The position numbers and the translations under genes were made by a program. Of a stretch of DNA of 64,000 nt, positions 34,501 to 52,151 are shown piece after piece (the stretch's first letter is position 1; each line of letters starts with the position of its first letter). The stretch is from Henckelia pumila. Taxonomy: Eukaryota; Streptophyta; Magnoliopsida; Lamiales; Gesneriaceae. The notes beneath the pieces were generated by a model, which was not told the DNA's origin, did not search any database, and saw nothing but the letters and a program-made list of their open reading frames with translations. Location of the stretch: the NCBI RefSeq assembly GCF_033568475.1, contig NC_133123.1:155201753-155265752 (forward strand), in the 5' to 3' direction.

Positions 34501-37500
34501 CAAGATGAAAAGCGAAGTCCTCGAAGAAATTGAGGAAAGCAGAGCTTTCTTTCAGGTTAGAAAATTTTGGAAATTATTATGACATTTTATCTTCATGATT
34601 TGAAGTAGGAATCATTTGATGTTTTTAGTCAACTCAATATATTTGAGAAACATCTGGCATTGACTAATTCTTGTTATGGTAAGTATCATTCCTTTTTTTA
34701 TAGGAAAATTGTTTTTTTTGGTCATGTGTGTTAGTCATTTTGCGATTTCGATCTTCAATGTTTTCATATTTCAGTTTTAGTCTGCTATCTTTGTTTTTTG
34801 TTTTGTTTTTTTTCAATTTTAGTCCTTTTCTCGACATGACCTTGATGTAGTATCAATGCAGTGCTGACGTGTATAGTGTCACATAAGCATTTTCGACGAA
34901 AAATTACTAAAACTGCAAAAAATCGGAACATGCAGGACTAAATCGAAATCACAGAGGGCCAAAATCACTAAGCGACAAAATTATCGGACCAAAATGCAAT
35001 GTTTCCTTTTTATAATGCCTAAAACTTATTAAAAACACAATGATTTGTTTGGCTGTGTGATGCCACAATATTATTCATGAATATTCTCATTATTTTTCTC
35101 AAAATACGAGTACACACCAAAAATCAATCACCACCTTCGCTTCCATTAAAACGAATCCGATTTATTGGATGATAAAAAGACTAACAGACTAATTATCACA
35201 TGCAAATGCTGTAAATTCAGTTGTTCCAACCTCATAATGTAGTTGTTAAGCAGCTGGATCATACTAGTAGCACCTATACATTAGAGTCTTTGTGGCCTTG
35301 TGGATGTAATATGTATGGATTTTTAAATAATTGAAGGGTTTGCTGAACTTCTTTGAGCTCAATTTTTGGCTTTGACTTCTGTATAGTGTATATATTAAAT
35401 TATTTACCGGTCAGCAACTTTTCTCTCTTCTTTTCCGGTCCCTTAAAGATTTGAACTTTTAAGATACTATCTAATTTGTGTTAGTTGTTGCCATTGTGAT
35501 CTGATGTCTTGACTGATATGCAGGTTTATGAAGGTGCTGTTTACATGAATCAAGGAAAAACTTATCTCGTAAATCATTTGGATTTATCGAGTAAAATTGC
35601 TTGGTGCCAAGAAGCTGAATTGAACTATTATACAAAAACGCGTGATTACACAGATGTTCACGTAGTTGGAAGTCATATTGTACGTATAAAGTTTGCCGTC
35701 CCATTTTCTTTTATTTATTTTTGTATGTTTGAGTGTGCTGTGGGTGTCCATGCACGTGCGCGTGCGTCTTCTGGTTTTGTTGAATAAAAGTTAGTCTGTC
35801 TCCCTCGGATAATTTTAACTCAGGAGCTCAAATTTGAGTAGTTTTCTGTTCAAGCTTGACTTCTCCCAAGTCAGAGTGTTCATTGATCTTCTCCATCATT
35901 TTTTATCTAACTTTTAACCTAGATCGGTCAATTGGGGGAGTGCTTAAGAAGAAAAAATATCACTGCTTCTTATTTTTGTTCAGGAATACAACCTTTTTAG
36001 TTGCAGTAAACCAGTTTTTTTCATCTTTGTATTGTCATCACTTGTTTTCAAATATTCAGTTATCCACTTCAGTTTTGTAGTACCTACATCTGAATTGCAT
36101 TTTAATTGCAGAATACTTAGCATATCTGTTACGGCTGTGTATCATAACCTATTGCATGCTTGCCAAATTTATAGGCTTATTCAGCGAGGATCACTGGTGA
36201 TCATTCTTTGAGAACAACCGCTCAAACAAATATTTGCAAAGTAACAACCACTTGGTTTGGGTTTCGCCGCTTGTGGAAAAGAACTAACCAAGTTTTTGAT
36301 ACTGTGGAACTGTCCCTTCCTAATTTTTCCTATGAATCGCAGGTACATTTTTTTTATGGATTGACTATCTTCATACTTTGCAAATGCTAAAATTTCATTT
36401 TTTTTACTCTTCAATTTTTTCTTCCAACTTATTTTTGGTTGTAGGCTGTTTGGATTCGAGTTCCACAATCATTGAAGATAGCTGTTGAGACTTTGCAGTA
36501 CTCATTTCGTGGGGGCTTACATGCTGCTGGGCATGCTATTCTTAATGCTGTTCCTCTGTGAGTTCTCACCATTTGCAGCATCTATGTAATGAAACATGTG
36601 TTCCTGTAACCTTTTCGGAGCATGTCTTTTGAATCTGGTAGATTATGATGTTCTTGTTCATCATCTCCATAATTCTGCATCTAACTTCCTCGTCATAACA
36701 TGGTGTGTAGATTTATCATATGCAACCAATCTGATTTAGCTTCGGAGTGTGCAAATCCACATGATGCTCGCTATGTTCCAGAAAGAATTCTGCTTTACGA
36801 TCCTCATCCTGGAGGGACAGGCATTTCCGCGAAGGTGTAATTCATTTTTCCTCCTTTTATTTTCTTCTCTTTTTCATGTTTTATAACTAGTTATAGAAGG
36901 TGCCTTTCATATAAATTGGGGATGAGCATATTCGAAGTTTGCAAGTCAACCAACCGCTTCCAACAAATTTAACACCATTGAGATGGTTAATATTGTGAAT
37001 TTATTTGGATGGGAACTGTGTGATAGACTTTAGTTTACGTGTATGGTGCTGTTTTGTTGCAGCACATAAATAGTTGATGATCAAAGAATGATAGTTTACT
37101 CCACCTCTCCCCTAATAATAATTTTTTGAGCAAGCTAGTAATTAATATTTGGTTCTATAGAAAAAGTGCCATCAGTGGGCTATATTCCCCTTTGCACCAC
37201 CTTATCTATCAGTTTTGTATTAAAATTTACCTAAACAAACTTTGAACTCATGTCAGATACCAAACATAAATGCACATCTCCAGAACTACCTGCTATTCTT
37301 ATGGAGCCAAGCCTCATACACACTCGAGTAAATGTGGGCCTATACCAGAGGTAGGGAATTTCGGCAGATTTAAAATTTTCCCTCTTATTTGATTACTGGA
37401 ACTGTCATCTGACAAAGCTATAAGAAGCAAATACCTTTAGAAGCAGTCTATAACTATACCAATTAGCAAAATGGTGTGAAAAATTTCCTACAAATTCTGA

Positions 37501-38129
37501 AATTCAATTGATTTTACATCAGAATGAGGATGGACACATAAATGGAGAGGTATTGGTTGATTAAACATGAGATTCCATGCCATCTAACCCAAGTGTTCCT
37601 TTTTTGTTTCAACTAGTATTTTCTTTGTTCTGCAAATATGGAAGTCTGATACCATACTCTGCCATGGGGATAAATATATTTGAATACTTTTTTGGTTCCT
37701 TTGCTTTGAAACATTTATAAAGCCATAATCACATGTTCTTGTTAACAAAACTATTTAAATTTGTCCAGGTTCAGCCTCTTTTCACTGAGCTGCTAACTGC
37801 TGCTCTAGAACTGCTTACTTCATGCCACTGCTCGGGAGATACCGGTTGCCCAAATTGTGTACAAGTCAGTACTATATCCTCACGCATCATTTTAATCATT
37901 TTTATTGTGGCTTATTTTGACTTTTCCAGAACACCGCATGTCGCGAATATAACGAGGTTCTACACAAGGACTCTGCCATAATGATCCTCAAGGTTTGACG
38001 TAAGAACTTTGAAAGATAACATTATAGTGGTTATCTAGCTGTAACTGAATTGCCATTGCTTCCACTCAGGGCGTTCTAGCTGAGGAGCAATCCCACTTCG
38101 AACAGAATGCGGAGTTTCCCAAAGCATGA
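27781..38129 (+). CDS. HRQ1: HRQ1-type RecQ-like DNA helicase with ubiquitin-like domain
   Basis: This is a superfamily 2 DNA helicase of the HRQ1/RecQ4-related group, nuclear, with a role in crosslink repair by homology. Modelled exons: 27781-27945, 28241-28546, 28692-28835, 30371-30439, 30593-30715, 30811-30960, 31108-31239, 31335-31414, 31642-31736, 31851-31918, 32264-32365, 32469-32542, 32891-32998, 33098-33173, 33510-33646, 33731-33890, 33982-34161, 34439-34555, 35524-35679, 36175-36342, 36445-36557, 36711-36834, 37769-37864, 37930-37992, 38070-38129 (1,021 residues). Domains: ubiquitin-like (about 8-80), Walker A TSSGKS (288-293), DEAH (395-398), motif VI QQAGRSGRR (613-621), DUF1998-type C-terminus with Cys at 968, 970, 976 and 979. 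Intron 1 uses a GC donor. The exon 2/3 junction closes only with the acceptor at 28691; the stronger acceptor at 28677 would shift the frame. One or more exons may be missing in 28836-30370. Confidence 0.88.
31495..31564. repeat. (CT)n(CA)n microsatellite in HRQ1 intron 8
   Basis: About 23 CT units are followed by about 12 CA units, between the exons carrying the helicase motif Ia/Ib region and DEAH. The compound dinucleotide is likely length-polymorphic. Confidence 0.95.
34703..35006. mobile_element. Short non-autonomous DNA transposon (MITE) in HRQ1 intron 18
   Basis: This is a 304-bp element with imperfect terminal inverted repeats (left GGAAAATTGTTTTTTTTGGT, right reverse complement GGAAACATTGCATTTTGGTC) that extend loosely for some 100 bp inward. 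An 8-bp duplication TTTTTATA flanks it (34695-34702 and 35007-35014). The 8-bp duplication points to hAT, though the T-rich site weakens that. It has no coding capacity and sits in a 968-bp intron that it has lengthened by about one third. Confidence 0.7.
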
Positions 38130-40017
38130 TTGAAGCACATTCAAGTTTACTCGTCTTCTCAGCTTTGGAATATGATCAAAGCTTTGTACATAAATGGTTC
38201 ATCGATCAGACTTACAAGTCATACTGTCAATTCTTAGATCGGTCATAATTATGTACTTGTGAACAACATTCATTGATTTGTTATATGTTAGGTAGTTATT
38301 TTACAATGTATGAGTTTGTTATTCTCACTGGCGGAGTGGAAACTTCGAGGCCATATACCAAAAGACTACTCGTTGGCTAAAATAGGACAGTAGAGGTGTT
38401 GCTCGCCATAAGGACTTGTCCGGGCGAGGAAGCCCCGCATTCTGCGCGGTGAAGCGTCTGCCTGTTTCTTTTTTATTTTAATTTTTTTTTTTTAGAAAAT
38501 CAAAAATTTCAACGTCTGGCTTTTTCGAAAATTTAAAATTAAAAAATATATAAATGAATGGTGGTGAATATTGTTGATGAATAATTAATTATGTATGTTT
38601 TTTTTATTTATTTATGCGTGTAATTAAAAATTATGTGTATTATTTGTAATCATATTTTTGAAAATTATGTATAAGCTTTTAAATTTTAATTATGTGTAAT
38701 TTTAATTATATATAATTTTATTTTGTTTTTAAATATTGACTTATTTTATGAAATAAAATTAATATTTTAACATAAAAATTTATATTTCAATACCATCTCT
38801 GCAACATTATCTAACTTTCATAAATCAGATATCATCGTTAACATTAGTACACAATGAAGTTGCAACTTCGTCACATCAATATTTTCGCATCGTTGAACAT
38901 GATCTAATATGGTGTTATAATCTTTGAATGTTGAATCACGTTCTTCGAAAAAATTATATTTTTGATGTTGTTGATTATCGATTTCACTATCATGATTTAT
39001 TTATTAGTTTACATTTTTTCTCCAATTTCACATGTTAGCCATTTTCGATACCGTATCATCATTTTTTGGGGTCTGATAATTATATTTAGGCATCACTTAA
39101 GAGTTAAGTATTTGGATAAATATAAACTTTTTTTTTTGAAATAAGATAAATATAAACTTAAATTGGGAAAAAAAATTGTAAAGCTTTACAATAATACTTG
39201 AATTGACCAACAATAAAAAAATGAAAAATGCAAATTATTGGACCATTTTTTCTGCCATTTTGCCACTTAAGTTCCGACAATTTGATACATGCATTAATCA
39301 TTCATGATTTTATTTTTCAAAAATATCAAGTTGATAATTATCTTAAATTTATGTAATAAAAAGAAATTGGAATGCCTCTCAAAAAAAAAAAAAAGAAATT
39401 GGAATGTTTTTTTGAAAAAATTGTTATATTTAATTGAGTTTAAGGTAAAAATTTTCGCGGAATGCCTTGTGTGCAACGCTTTCAAATGCAGTGGGTAGAT
39501 CCAACTTCCTCATCTCCCAAATCGGGAAATCCTGTAACTTCACACTTTTCACGCGGAAGGGAACCGAGGTATTATCTCTTTGAAACTTTGTGTTCTTGGA
39601 AATTATCATTTCTGCACTTTTACAATCTTGTAAGAACACCCCTTTTACGTGTTTTTGGAAATGCGGGTTGCCTCAGTTGTCGTCGAATCGTTTGATTTTG
39701 TGTGATCTTTGTGGGCTGTGAGCTGGTTTTGTGATCTTGTGGTTGCTTGTTGATTAGCAATAATGATGAAAGGAACAAAAGTCTCTGCTTTCTGAGTTCA
39801 TATTTTTATTTCGACGTGTAATTCAAGATTAATGACATGGCATTACGGTGGATACAGTGATAACATGTATGTTATTGTGCTTTGTGCATCTTTTGCTAAC
39901 TAACATAACAAACTTAGTTGTTGTTTTTCTTGTCTTTGCTTCTCTGGGTTTTTTCTTAATTCATTTTATGTTATTTCTTCCCATGTGTATGATGATGAGC
40001 ACCTGGTTTACTCGCAG
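38130..40017. other. Intergenic: HRQ1 3' region and PSP promoter/5' UTR
   Basis: The HRQ1 3' UTR probably runs to about 38330. A GC-rich patch (38405-38462, with GCCCCGCATTCTGCGCGG) is followed by about 1 kb of very AT-rich sequence with no gene. A likely PSP 5' UTR exon ends at about 39568 with a GT donor (CCGAG/GTATTA). A 5' UTR intron would then reach the acceptor at 40018-40019. I see no RNA gene here. Confidence 0.6.
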
Positions 40018-40026
40018 ATACTTTTA

Positions 40027-42382
40027 ATGGAGAGCTTGGTGGGTTTTCAGATAAAATTGAACCCAATATACTCTCTTGGTGATCCGAAACAAAAGTCTAC
40101 ATTTTTTCCGGCATTAAATCTGAGTGCTGCCAGGAGGGTGTTTATTAGCCCTACCAGGCTAGTAAGAAATCACAAATCCTTTTGTTCGGTTGCTGTTTCT
40201 GTTCAATCACAAGTGGCCTCGACGATGGAACATTTTGACAACACAGTTCCCTCCAAAGGTGCAACTTCGCATTGGTTTATAATTCTGTTTTTAGCATGCA
40301 ACATGTGCATTATGTGATCTACACTTAGTCGATATAATGACCCAAGATTGTGTCTTGGTTCTATATATTTTGCCAAAAAGTTTGATCACTCTGACCAGAA
40401 CGCTTGCAACCTTTTGCTGACATCTATGACATGGATTGGGCGTTGCTCACACACTTTTTATTTTGATACCTTTCTCTTGCATATTATTGCTCATGGTGGC
40501 ATAAGATTTAAGCTGATTAATGCATATCATATGTTATTGCTCATGGATGCTGTCTTTTCTTTGTAAGAGATCCTTGAGGTATGGAGAGCTGCAAATGCTG
40601 TATGCTTTGATGTGGATAGCACTGTTTGTTTGGATGAGGGTATTGATGAGCTTGCGGAGTTCTGTGGAGCTGGAAAGGCTGTTGCTGATTGGACTGCCAG
40701 GTTAGATGGCATTCTTTGTGTTGCAGTTCTCTCTAAAATTTTTGCTTGCATTTTTTTCCAGTCCTTTTTATTTCCTCATCTATGAAATTAGAGTTTGTTT
40801 TAGTTTGTTGGTTCTGCTAGGGCAATGAGTGGCTCCGTTCCTTTTGAGCAAGCATTGGCTGCCAGATTATCTCTTTTCAATCCGTCACTCTCTCAGGTGC
40901 AAGATTTCCTTCAGAAGAGACCTCCAAAGTACGAACCTTGCATGCTATTTTCTTTTTCTTTTTAAGTTATTTTTGGAATATCTTGAAAATAATGAGTTAG
41001 ATTTAAAAGGACTGCTTATTTTACATGCATTTGGAGCAAGAAATATTGCCTTGTCATGCATGCACTTCTCGTTTGTCAATACATTAGAGGCAAATAGATA
41101 TTTTATGCGTTCTGTATATCTTAAAGTGACGATATAACCATCTAGGTTCATCATAAGAATAATAAATGATATACATCTTAACCAAAAGTATTGATGCATG
41201 TGGTTGTTTAGACTTTCTCCTGGAATTGATGCATTGGTGAAGAAGCTGAAGGACACGAATAAAGATGTATATCTTATCTCTGGTGGTTTTCGTCAAATGA
41301 TAAATGTAAGCACTGTAATTTGAGTCTGTGGACAGTTGATTACTCGTGTGTTTTGACTTTTGTGCTTAGAAAATCTATCATGTGAAATTTTTTAATTGAC
41401 AATGAAGTGAGTGATTGAATATGAATTTCTATTATTTGTAATAATGAATGGAATTTGAATTCATTTCGAGGAGAAGAGACACTGTAATCGAACAGAAAAC
41501 TGATTGTAGTATATTTTTGCAGTTGAGCATGACTATACTCATGTGTACCTTAAAAATGTTTAGAGTTTTTAGACAAGTAAAGCACAAGAAGATGGAAAGT
41601 AATATTAATTATTTGGATCTTGTGTTTTCTGCTTCTAAAATTGGTAGAAATGTTGCCCATTCATAATAGTTAATCTTAATATTTGATACATTGCCATAAT
41701 GCGGAAGCCTCTTATCGGCAACTTGAACACTTCCCTTGGGAGCCTTTTGAGAAGTAATTGCCTTGATATTTTCTTAAACTTTTAATATGGTAACTCATAC
41801 TGTGGTAAAATAGTAGGCTGGATTATAATAAGACATTTCATTGGCCTCTGTAAAATAAACATCTTCAGACGGTCAATGAGGACGAAGCACATATTTTGAC
41901 TTCTAATTAAAAAAGGGCCAAGGTATGTATAGTCGAATGCTAAAGTAAAGTACTTCGGAATTACTAATAGTTTTTTGGTACCATCAAGTCAATTCATGAG
42001 GTAGGAGAATGCATGATGGTGCTTAGAATTCACATGTAGTTCACTGCTCTTTTTCTATCCATTCACTAACTACAACCTCAGCAAGATATGAAGGGTTTAT
42101 GTATAAACATGTGGCTATGGAAACGTATTGCTCGATTTGATTTCTAATCTCAACTTTTTCTATAAAGCCCGTTGCGTCCATCCTCGGTATACCCCATGAA
42201 AGAATATTTGCGAATCAGCTTTTGTTTGGAAGCTCTGGTGAGTTTTTAGGATTTGATGCTGATGAGCCAACTTCCAGGAGCGGAGGGAAAGCCACCGCAG
42301 TTGAAAATATCAGGAAGGTTGGTTTCATTGTTGGTGTATCTTTATGTTATAAGATCTCTCCAAAAGTGTGATGACTTTTTTG

Positions 42383-42413
<31 letters not shown>

Positions 42414-42925
42414 GTGTTCCAGGCTCGTGGATACTCGTCATTAGTCATGATTGGAGATGGTGCAACCGATCTAGAGGTAAGTTAAATTTCCGTGTCTTGT
42501 CAGTAGGGTACTCATGATCTCTTTCCAAAGAGTTTTACTTCGAAAATCGAAATGACGGCCGAGTTATACACTGACATATTATTTATGTCCATGATCTTTC
42601 GAGCATGTACTTGTTTTGAGAGTTGGTGCCAACAAGTACCTCCCTCACGCTCTCTAACTCAAGTTCTTGCCGTAAATCATGTGATTTATCTTAAATTTTG
42701 ATCTCTCTTGCATATCAGCCTCTTGCTGACATCGAGTTTCTTTTTGATGTCATGGTATTAGATCCTGCCAACTAGATTCTCATGTATTTCTTGCTGCAGG
42801 CTCGTAAACCAGGAGGCGCTGACTTGTTCATATGCTACGGCGGAGTTCAGCTTCGACAGGCAGTTGCTGCCAAAGCCGATTGGCTGGTGTTCAATTTCAA
42901 AGACTTGATCAACTCTTTGGACTAG
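40027..42925 (+). CDS. PSP: Phosphoserine phosphatase, chloroplastic
   Basis: It catalyses the last step of the phosphorylated serine pathway (3-phosphoserine to serine plus phosphate) in plastids. Exons: 40027-40258, 40568-40700, 40821-40928, 41212-41305, 42168-42317, 42423-42476, 42800-42925; all phases agree and give 298 residues, close to the about 295 of the Arabidopsis enzyme. Residues 1 to about 75 are Ser/Arg-rich, like a transit peptide. HAD phosphatase motifs follow: DVDST (92-96, nucleophile Asp92 and acid Asp94), SGGFRQM (motif II Ser), a conserved Lys in RSGGKA, and GDGATDLEA (250-258, metal binding). The ATG at 40027 is chosen because an intron acceptor lies just upstream, making this the first ATG in the spliced leader. 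The gene looks intact. Confidence 0.96.
42376..42413. repeat. (TTTTG)n microsatellite in PSP intron 5
   Basis: About six TTTTG units form part of the pyrimidine-rich stretch shortly upstream of the exon 6 acceptor at 42421-42422. Length changes here could affect the distance from branch site to acceptor. Confidence 0.9.
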
Positions 42926-44029
42926 TTTCTTGCACCCATATCCTTGATTTTCAGCCGAAATCCATTGTTTAGTGTGAACTGTCTCTGGAAAACTTGCTAC
43001 CCTGTCTATTTTTCGGCTAAATATACTTTTCAATTTTTGTATGGAATGGAGTTCTAGGTCATAATGAAGAATTTTTGCTTGAATAAGAACGATGATTATG
43101 TGTTGAATTAATTTGTAATGATATTATTTATTCTGTTTGTATGGGTTATTATTATTTAATTTTTATTTTTTTTTTTCAGATTTTCTCGCTTGCAAGATCC
43201 ACAAACACACCAATATCTCTTCCTTTCAACCATCACAATATGCTAAACTTGTGCACTTTACTTGTAAATTTAAGTATTATTCGTAATTTTTTTATAAAAT
43301 ATCATTTATCCAAATTTTATATCATCAAATTCCAAAATATATTTTAATATTTTGCCAAATACCAAAATGAAATTACAATTTCATGGATTAAATTTCAAAT
43401 CCAAATCAAATTTCAAATTCCAAATTCTATGTTTGGACATCCAACTCACTGTTATGGTTAGAGCCGTTAATTTGGGTTATGCTCGTTGGGTTGGCCGTCC
43501 GTCACACAATTTAAGTAGGTTGGGTTGAAAAAATTTCAAACCAACTAAAGGTGGGCCAATCCGCGTGGGTTGAGAGCCGAGGCGGGCCTGAAATTTTTTT
43601 TTAATGAAAATTGTGAAATTTTTTTGTATTAATTACTTTATATAAAATTTACACGTGTAAAATTAATAATTGTTTATATTAATATTTATTTATGAAATTA
43701 AATTTATAATTAATTATAATGATTTTTATTTTATTTATTTATTTTTATTTGTAATGAGCTAACTCGTGGGCCGACCCGTCTATCCCGTAATCCACCTTGA
43801 GTTTGGCTGGATTGAGGATTTTCAACACGCTAAGATGGTGGGACGGCCCTTCCTCAATCCACCAAACGATGAATTTTTGTGAGTTGGCCCGACTGACTGC
43901 TCGATTTTCCATCCCACCAATAAAATATGAAATAATATTTATAATTAATTTAATTATGGAAAATTGAACATAGAATATATTGATGGGTATGTATGCAGTC
44001 AACAAAGCACAGGCCGTGGCTTGTTTACA
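42926..44029. other. Intergenic between PSP and NFS2, with a decayed repeat
   Basis: The PSP 3' UTR extends to about 43130. From about 43455 to 43925 there is a GC-richer pair of patches (GGGTTGGCCG, GTGGGCCAATCCGCGTGGG; GTGGGCCGACCCGTC, GGCCCGACTGACTG) separated by an AT-rich centre. This is the look of a decayed non-autonomous DNA transposon, but no clean ends or target duplication were found. The NFS2 promoter must lie in or after this repeat. Confidence 0.5.
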
Positions 44030-48301
<4,272 letters not shown>

Positions 48302-50810
48302 GCAACAAATCAAAGGAGGGAGGCTTTGCTATGCAACATTATTAGCTTTTTATCCTGTGAATGTGAATATGCCCTGTGGTAATGTAATACATAAAAGAGC
48401 TCCAGGTTCCCTTCTGTAACATTTATTATTGGTATTAAATATTAATACATACAATTAATTTATATTTTTCTTCACAAACCACCATTCATTTCATTTGTTT
48501 CTTTTTAATTATTATTGAAATAAAAAGTTTAATGTGAATTGTGTTTGAGAGAAATTGTTATGAATGAGTTTCGAACTCGAAACTTTGTCACAATTTGAAC
48601 ATTTATTGATTGTAGGATACTTTAATTTATCTATGTGTAATGTAATGACTCTTAAATAATCAATTACTAAATTGTCTTTTATCTCTTGTTTATTAGTTTA
48701 TCCCATTATTCTCTCACGCATTTATTTTTATATTAATTATGTCACTAGTCTCATCTAAATTCAAATTTTGTGATTTTACGAAGACTCGTATATCACATAT
48801 TTATATAACCATAAAAAAAAATTATATATCACATTTATATAACCATCATGAAATTCGTGGGATTTACGTATACTCCAATTAGAATTTACGATATTTGGAT
48901 TGTTAGCTCGTGAACAAATTCGTTAGTAGGTTCGTGAGTCAACTCTTAGATGAAATAATAATAATTTTGATATTTGATATATGGATTTTAAACTTTTACT
49001 TATGATAAGTATATCAAAATCTATTTATTATAATTAAATTACAAATTTTAATAATATTATTATATTTTTCTCTAAGTATAAAATTTATTTTTTAATTAAT
49101 TTAAAGAATATTTAAATTCATAATATATATTTATTATATTCATTTAAACTTGATAAAAACTAAAGTAAGCTCATGAACAATGAATATATTCGTTAAATAA
49201 AACTCAAACTTGATTCGATCATAAACAAGTCAGATCAAAACATACAAGAATTCGACTCGACACGAGTCGTAGATAAATAACACCAGTATTTTAATTTAAT
49301 AATTGGATTTAAATTATCGGGTTTGAATACCCGAAAACATGGAGTATATATAACACTTCACCCTCAAAACTCTAACCCTTGTACCGTTAGAAGGAGGAAA
49401 ACTAAAAACATGACAATCATTCTCCCACCATCGTAATTAGCGTTGAGCATTAATTCGGTTAAATCGAATTAATCGATCGAACCAATCTAATTCGGTAACT
49501 CTGTTCGATTTATTCGGAAGTTCGCTTTTAATTTTCAAAAATTTCGATCAAGTTCGGTTTTTTATTTTAAAAATTCAGTTAGACGATTTAACCGATTTTT
49601 TTACAATAAAATTAATTTTTTTAATATAAATTTAGTAAGATTGATGATGACTCGTGGGCTTATAAAATTCAAGCCACAAAACCCCACGGCCCTTTCAGCC
49701 CACAATCATTCATCCCTAAATTGCAATTGCATAGCTCCTCTGTGCTTGCTTTACCGTTCTTCTCAAAAAAAAAAAAAAAAAAAAAATTGATTTCTCTATC
49801 GCGAGGTTCGTTTAACATTCATTTAACAGTCAATTGTACCCCCCCTTCCATTAATTTTCATCTGTTTGTAAGAATTTTTGCGATGCTGTTAGTGTGAAAT
49901 TACATAACCTCTTGCTTTTTTTGCTTGTAAACAATGCCTGATTTTCAGGCTAAAAATTACGTTTGTGATAAACTATTTCACGGTTTTGAAATTATAATTA
50001 TATATAATAGTAAATTTCTGCAGTGTCGATTGGGTTTTATGTATAGGATTTCGCTGGAAATTTCATGAAATTCTCAAAAAGTTGACAAGCATTGGTGATT
50101 TTGATTGAATTTGGTGCTAGATATTTCTGGGAACGAGTAAGTTTTATTTTCTTGTTCCGTTTAAATCTTTATCACTCTTTATATGCTGTGAGATTACGAC
50201 TTGGAATTTGGGGCCTGTGTTTTCTATTTTATTTTGAAAATTGTGCCTTTTGAGGTTTAATGGGAGTTTACTTAAATGCTTAGTGTGCATTGAATCTCTT
50301 TCAAGGATTCAAGTTAAATGTTTTGATAACTGTGACGCCCGCACTTTTAGATTGCAGCCTAGGTGTTGGAGAAATTGCTTAAACGAGATAATAAGCTTAA
50401 CTTTGATGGGTTTTATGTTCTTCACGTTGCTTTTGTAGCTCATTTCAGCTGTGGTCAGTCTTTTTTTTCCTCACCCTTTTATAAGTTGGATATGTTTGAG
50501 AAGTTCATTTCACACTTCTCACTTTACTTTCTCTGGGTTTTGAATTTCTTGGAGTAATTTACTTATCATTAGTTTTGAACTTCTGAGCATATTGAGATTT
50601 AATGCAAAATTCAGGAGAAATATGAGATTTATAGGTGACCACCTAATATTGATGCATTTGCTGTTTTAGGGTACCGCCACATGTAAAAGTGAAGTGATAT
50701 TTAAGTTACATAGCATCAATTCGGCACATCATGTTATTACATCTTTCACTTCATAAACTGCTTACATCCTGATTTTGAATATCCATCTATGGCATTTATA
50801 GGCCACCAGC
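48302..50810. other. Intergenic between NFS2 and TAF11, repeats and TAF11 5' UTR
   Basis: The NFS2 3' UTR is followed by AT-rich DNA. Two decayed repeat-like stretches are visible: about 48890-49270 (GCTCGTGAACAAATTCGTTAG, with a related inverted stretch near 49166-49240) and about 49440-49620 (ATTCGGTTAAATCGAATTAA and similar). A run of about 22 A lies at 49766-49788. The TAF11 5' UTR probably starts near 49730, is spliced at about 49805 (GCGAG/GTTCGT) and rejoins at the acceptor at 50800-50801, giving a leader intron of about 1 kb. Confidence 0.5.
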
Positions 50811-52151
50811 ATGAACAAATCAAAGGATCCATTTGAGATTGCTTTTGAGGAACAAGAGGAATCACCACCGGATTCCCCTGTTGGTCTTGATGAGAATGAA
50901 GCACAAACTTCATTGGGTCACATTCGTGGAGATGTTGATGCCAGTGCTAATATTCATACCTCACAGCCTTCAACATCTTTAGCTGTAACAGTAGCCATAG
51001 GCACTGCTGGTCCAGTTGGCAAACCTAAGGAAGACGATGAAGATGAAGATGAAGAGAACATGGAAGTTGAGCTTGGAAAGCTGCCATCTAGTGGTGATCC
51101 TGATAAAGTGGCTAAGATGCAGTGAGTTGAATTATTCATTTTTTGTCATATCCTTTCTGTAGTGATGCTTTCTTGATTGATTAGTTATTTGCAACTTGCA
51201 AGTGGTTCAATTGGCTGATTGTCATTTATAACATATACTGCACTAGCCTTTTAGATTTGTGTTACTTCGTTCCTTGTCTAGTTTTTAATTTCATCCAACG
51301 TTATAGGACTCTTTTAGCTAAGTTTACGGATGAGCAAATGAGTCGGTACGAGTCATTTAGAAGATCTGGATTCCAGAAATCTAATATGAAACGGGTAAGC
51401 ATCACCTTTTTCCTATTTCCATGCAAGCCGATACTTTTATCACAAAACAGGTCTGAGGACCCTTCAGTTGTGCTATTGGTGTTCGACACTTTGTGCTATT
51501 GGTGTTCGAAATAAGTGTCCAACTCTTGGCTTCATATATTTAATTAAGTTTCCTTATTGGTTTCATTCCTTTAATGGCACCATTTTTTATTGTATTAAAA
51601 TGCAGCTGCTGACAAGCATAACTGGAAGTGCAAAAATTTCAGTACCCATGACTATTGTTGTATCTGGAATTGCAAAAATGTTTGTTGGGGAGCTTATTGA
51701 AACAGGTATGTTAGCTTGCTCTTATCCATATAAGATAAATAAATATTCTGGAGCTTCATCATCGCCGTGGATCCCTCTCATCCAGTATACCCATTTTCTA
51801 ATTGAAGATTCAATAATCTTCAAATTGTTCAAATCATACGTGATACTTCTATAATCTATACTATGTTGATCATAATACCCCTCAATTCTTTTTCATTCTC
51901 GTGATAATTTTTTTTTCCCATCCTTGGGTAATTGAATCTAAAATGTTCGTACTTGTTGTAGTAATGTGAATATACTGCTAATATTTGTTGTATAAGTTGC
52001 ACTGAAGCGCAATTGAATTGCAGCAAGATTAGTAATGTCAGAGAGAAAGGAGACTGGACCGATCAGGCCATGCCACGTTAGGGAAGCATACAGAAGATTA
52101 AAACTTGAGGGAAAGATCCCAAAAAGATCAGTTCCAAGGCTTTTCCGATGA
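50811..52151 (+). CDS. TAF11: TFIID subunit TAF11 (TAFII28)
   Basis: This is a general transcription factor TFIID subunit, nuclear, pairing with TAF13 through a histone fold. Exons 50811-51121, 51307-51394, 51606-51705 and 52024-52151 give 208 residues with consistent phases. The N-terminal half is low-complexity and acidic (DDEDEDEE around residues 77-86). The C-terminal histone fold starts at LLAKFTDEQMSRYESFRRSG (about 106-125). It contains KISVPMTIVVSGIAKMFVGE and ends in the highly conserved GPIRPCHVREAYRRLKLEG and SVPRLFR tail typical of TAF11. Length matches the about 210 residues of the Arabidopsis protein. A leader intron is likely upstream. The gene looks intact. Confidence 0.95.

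Noticed and set aside
38405-38462. Helitron or RNA hairpin from the GC-rich patch after HRQ1
   Set aside because: Short self-pairing is possible but there is no CTRR end or other terminus; it may only be a remnant.
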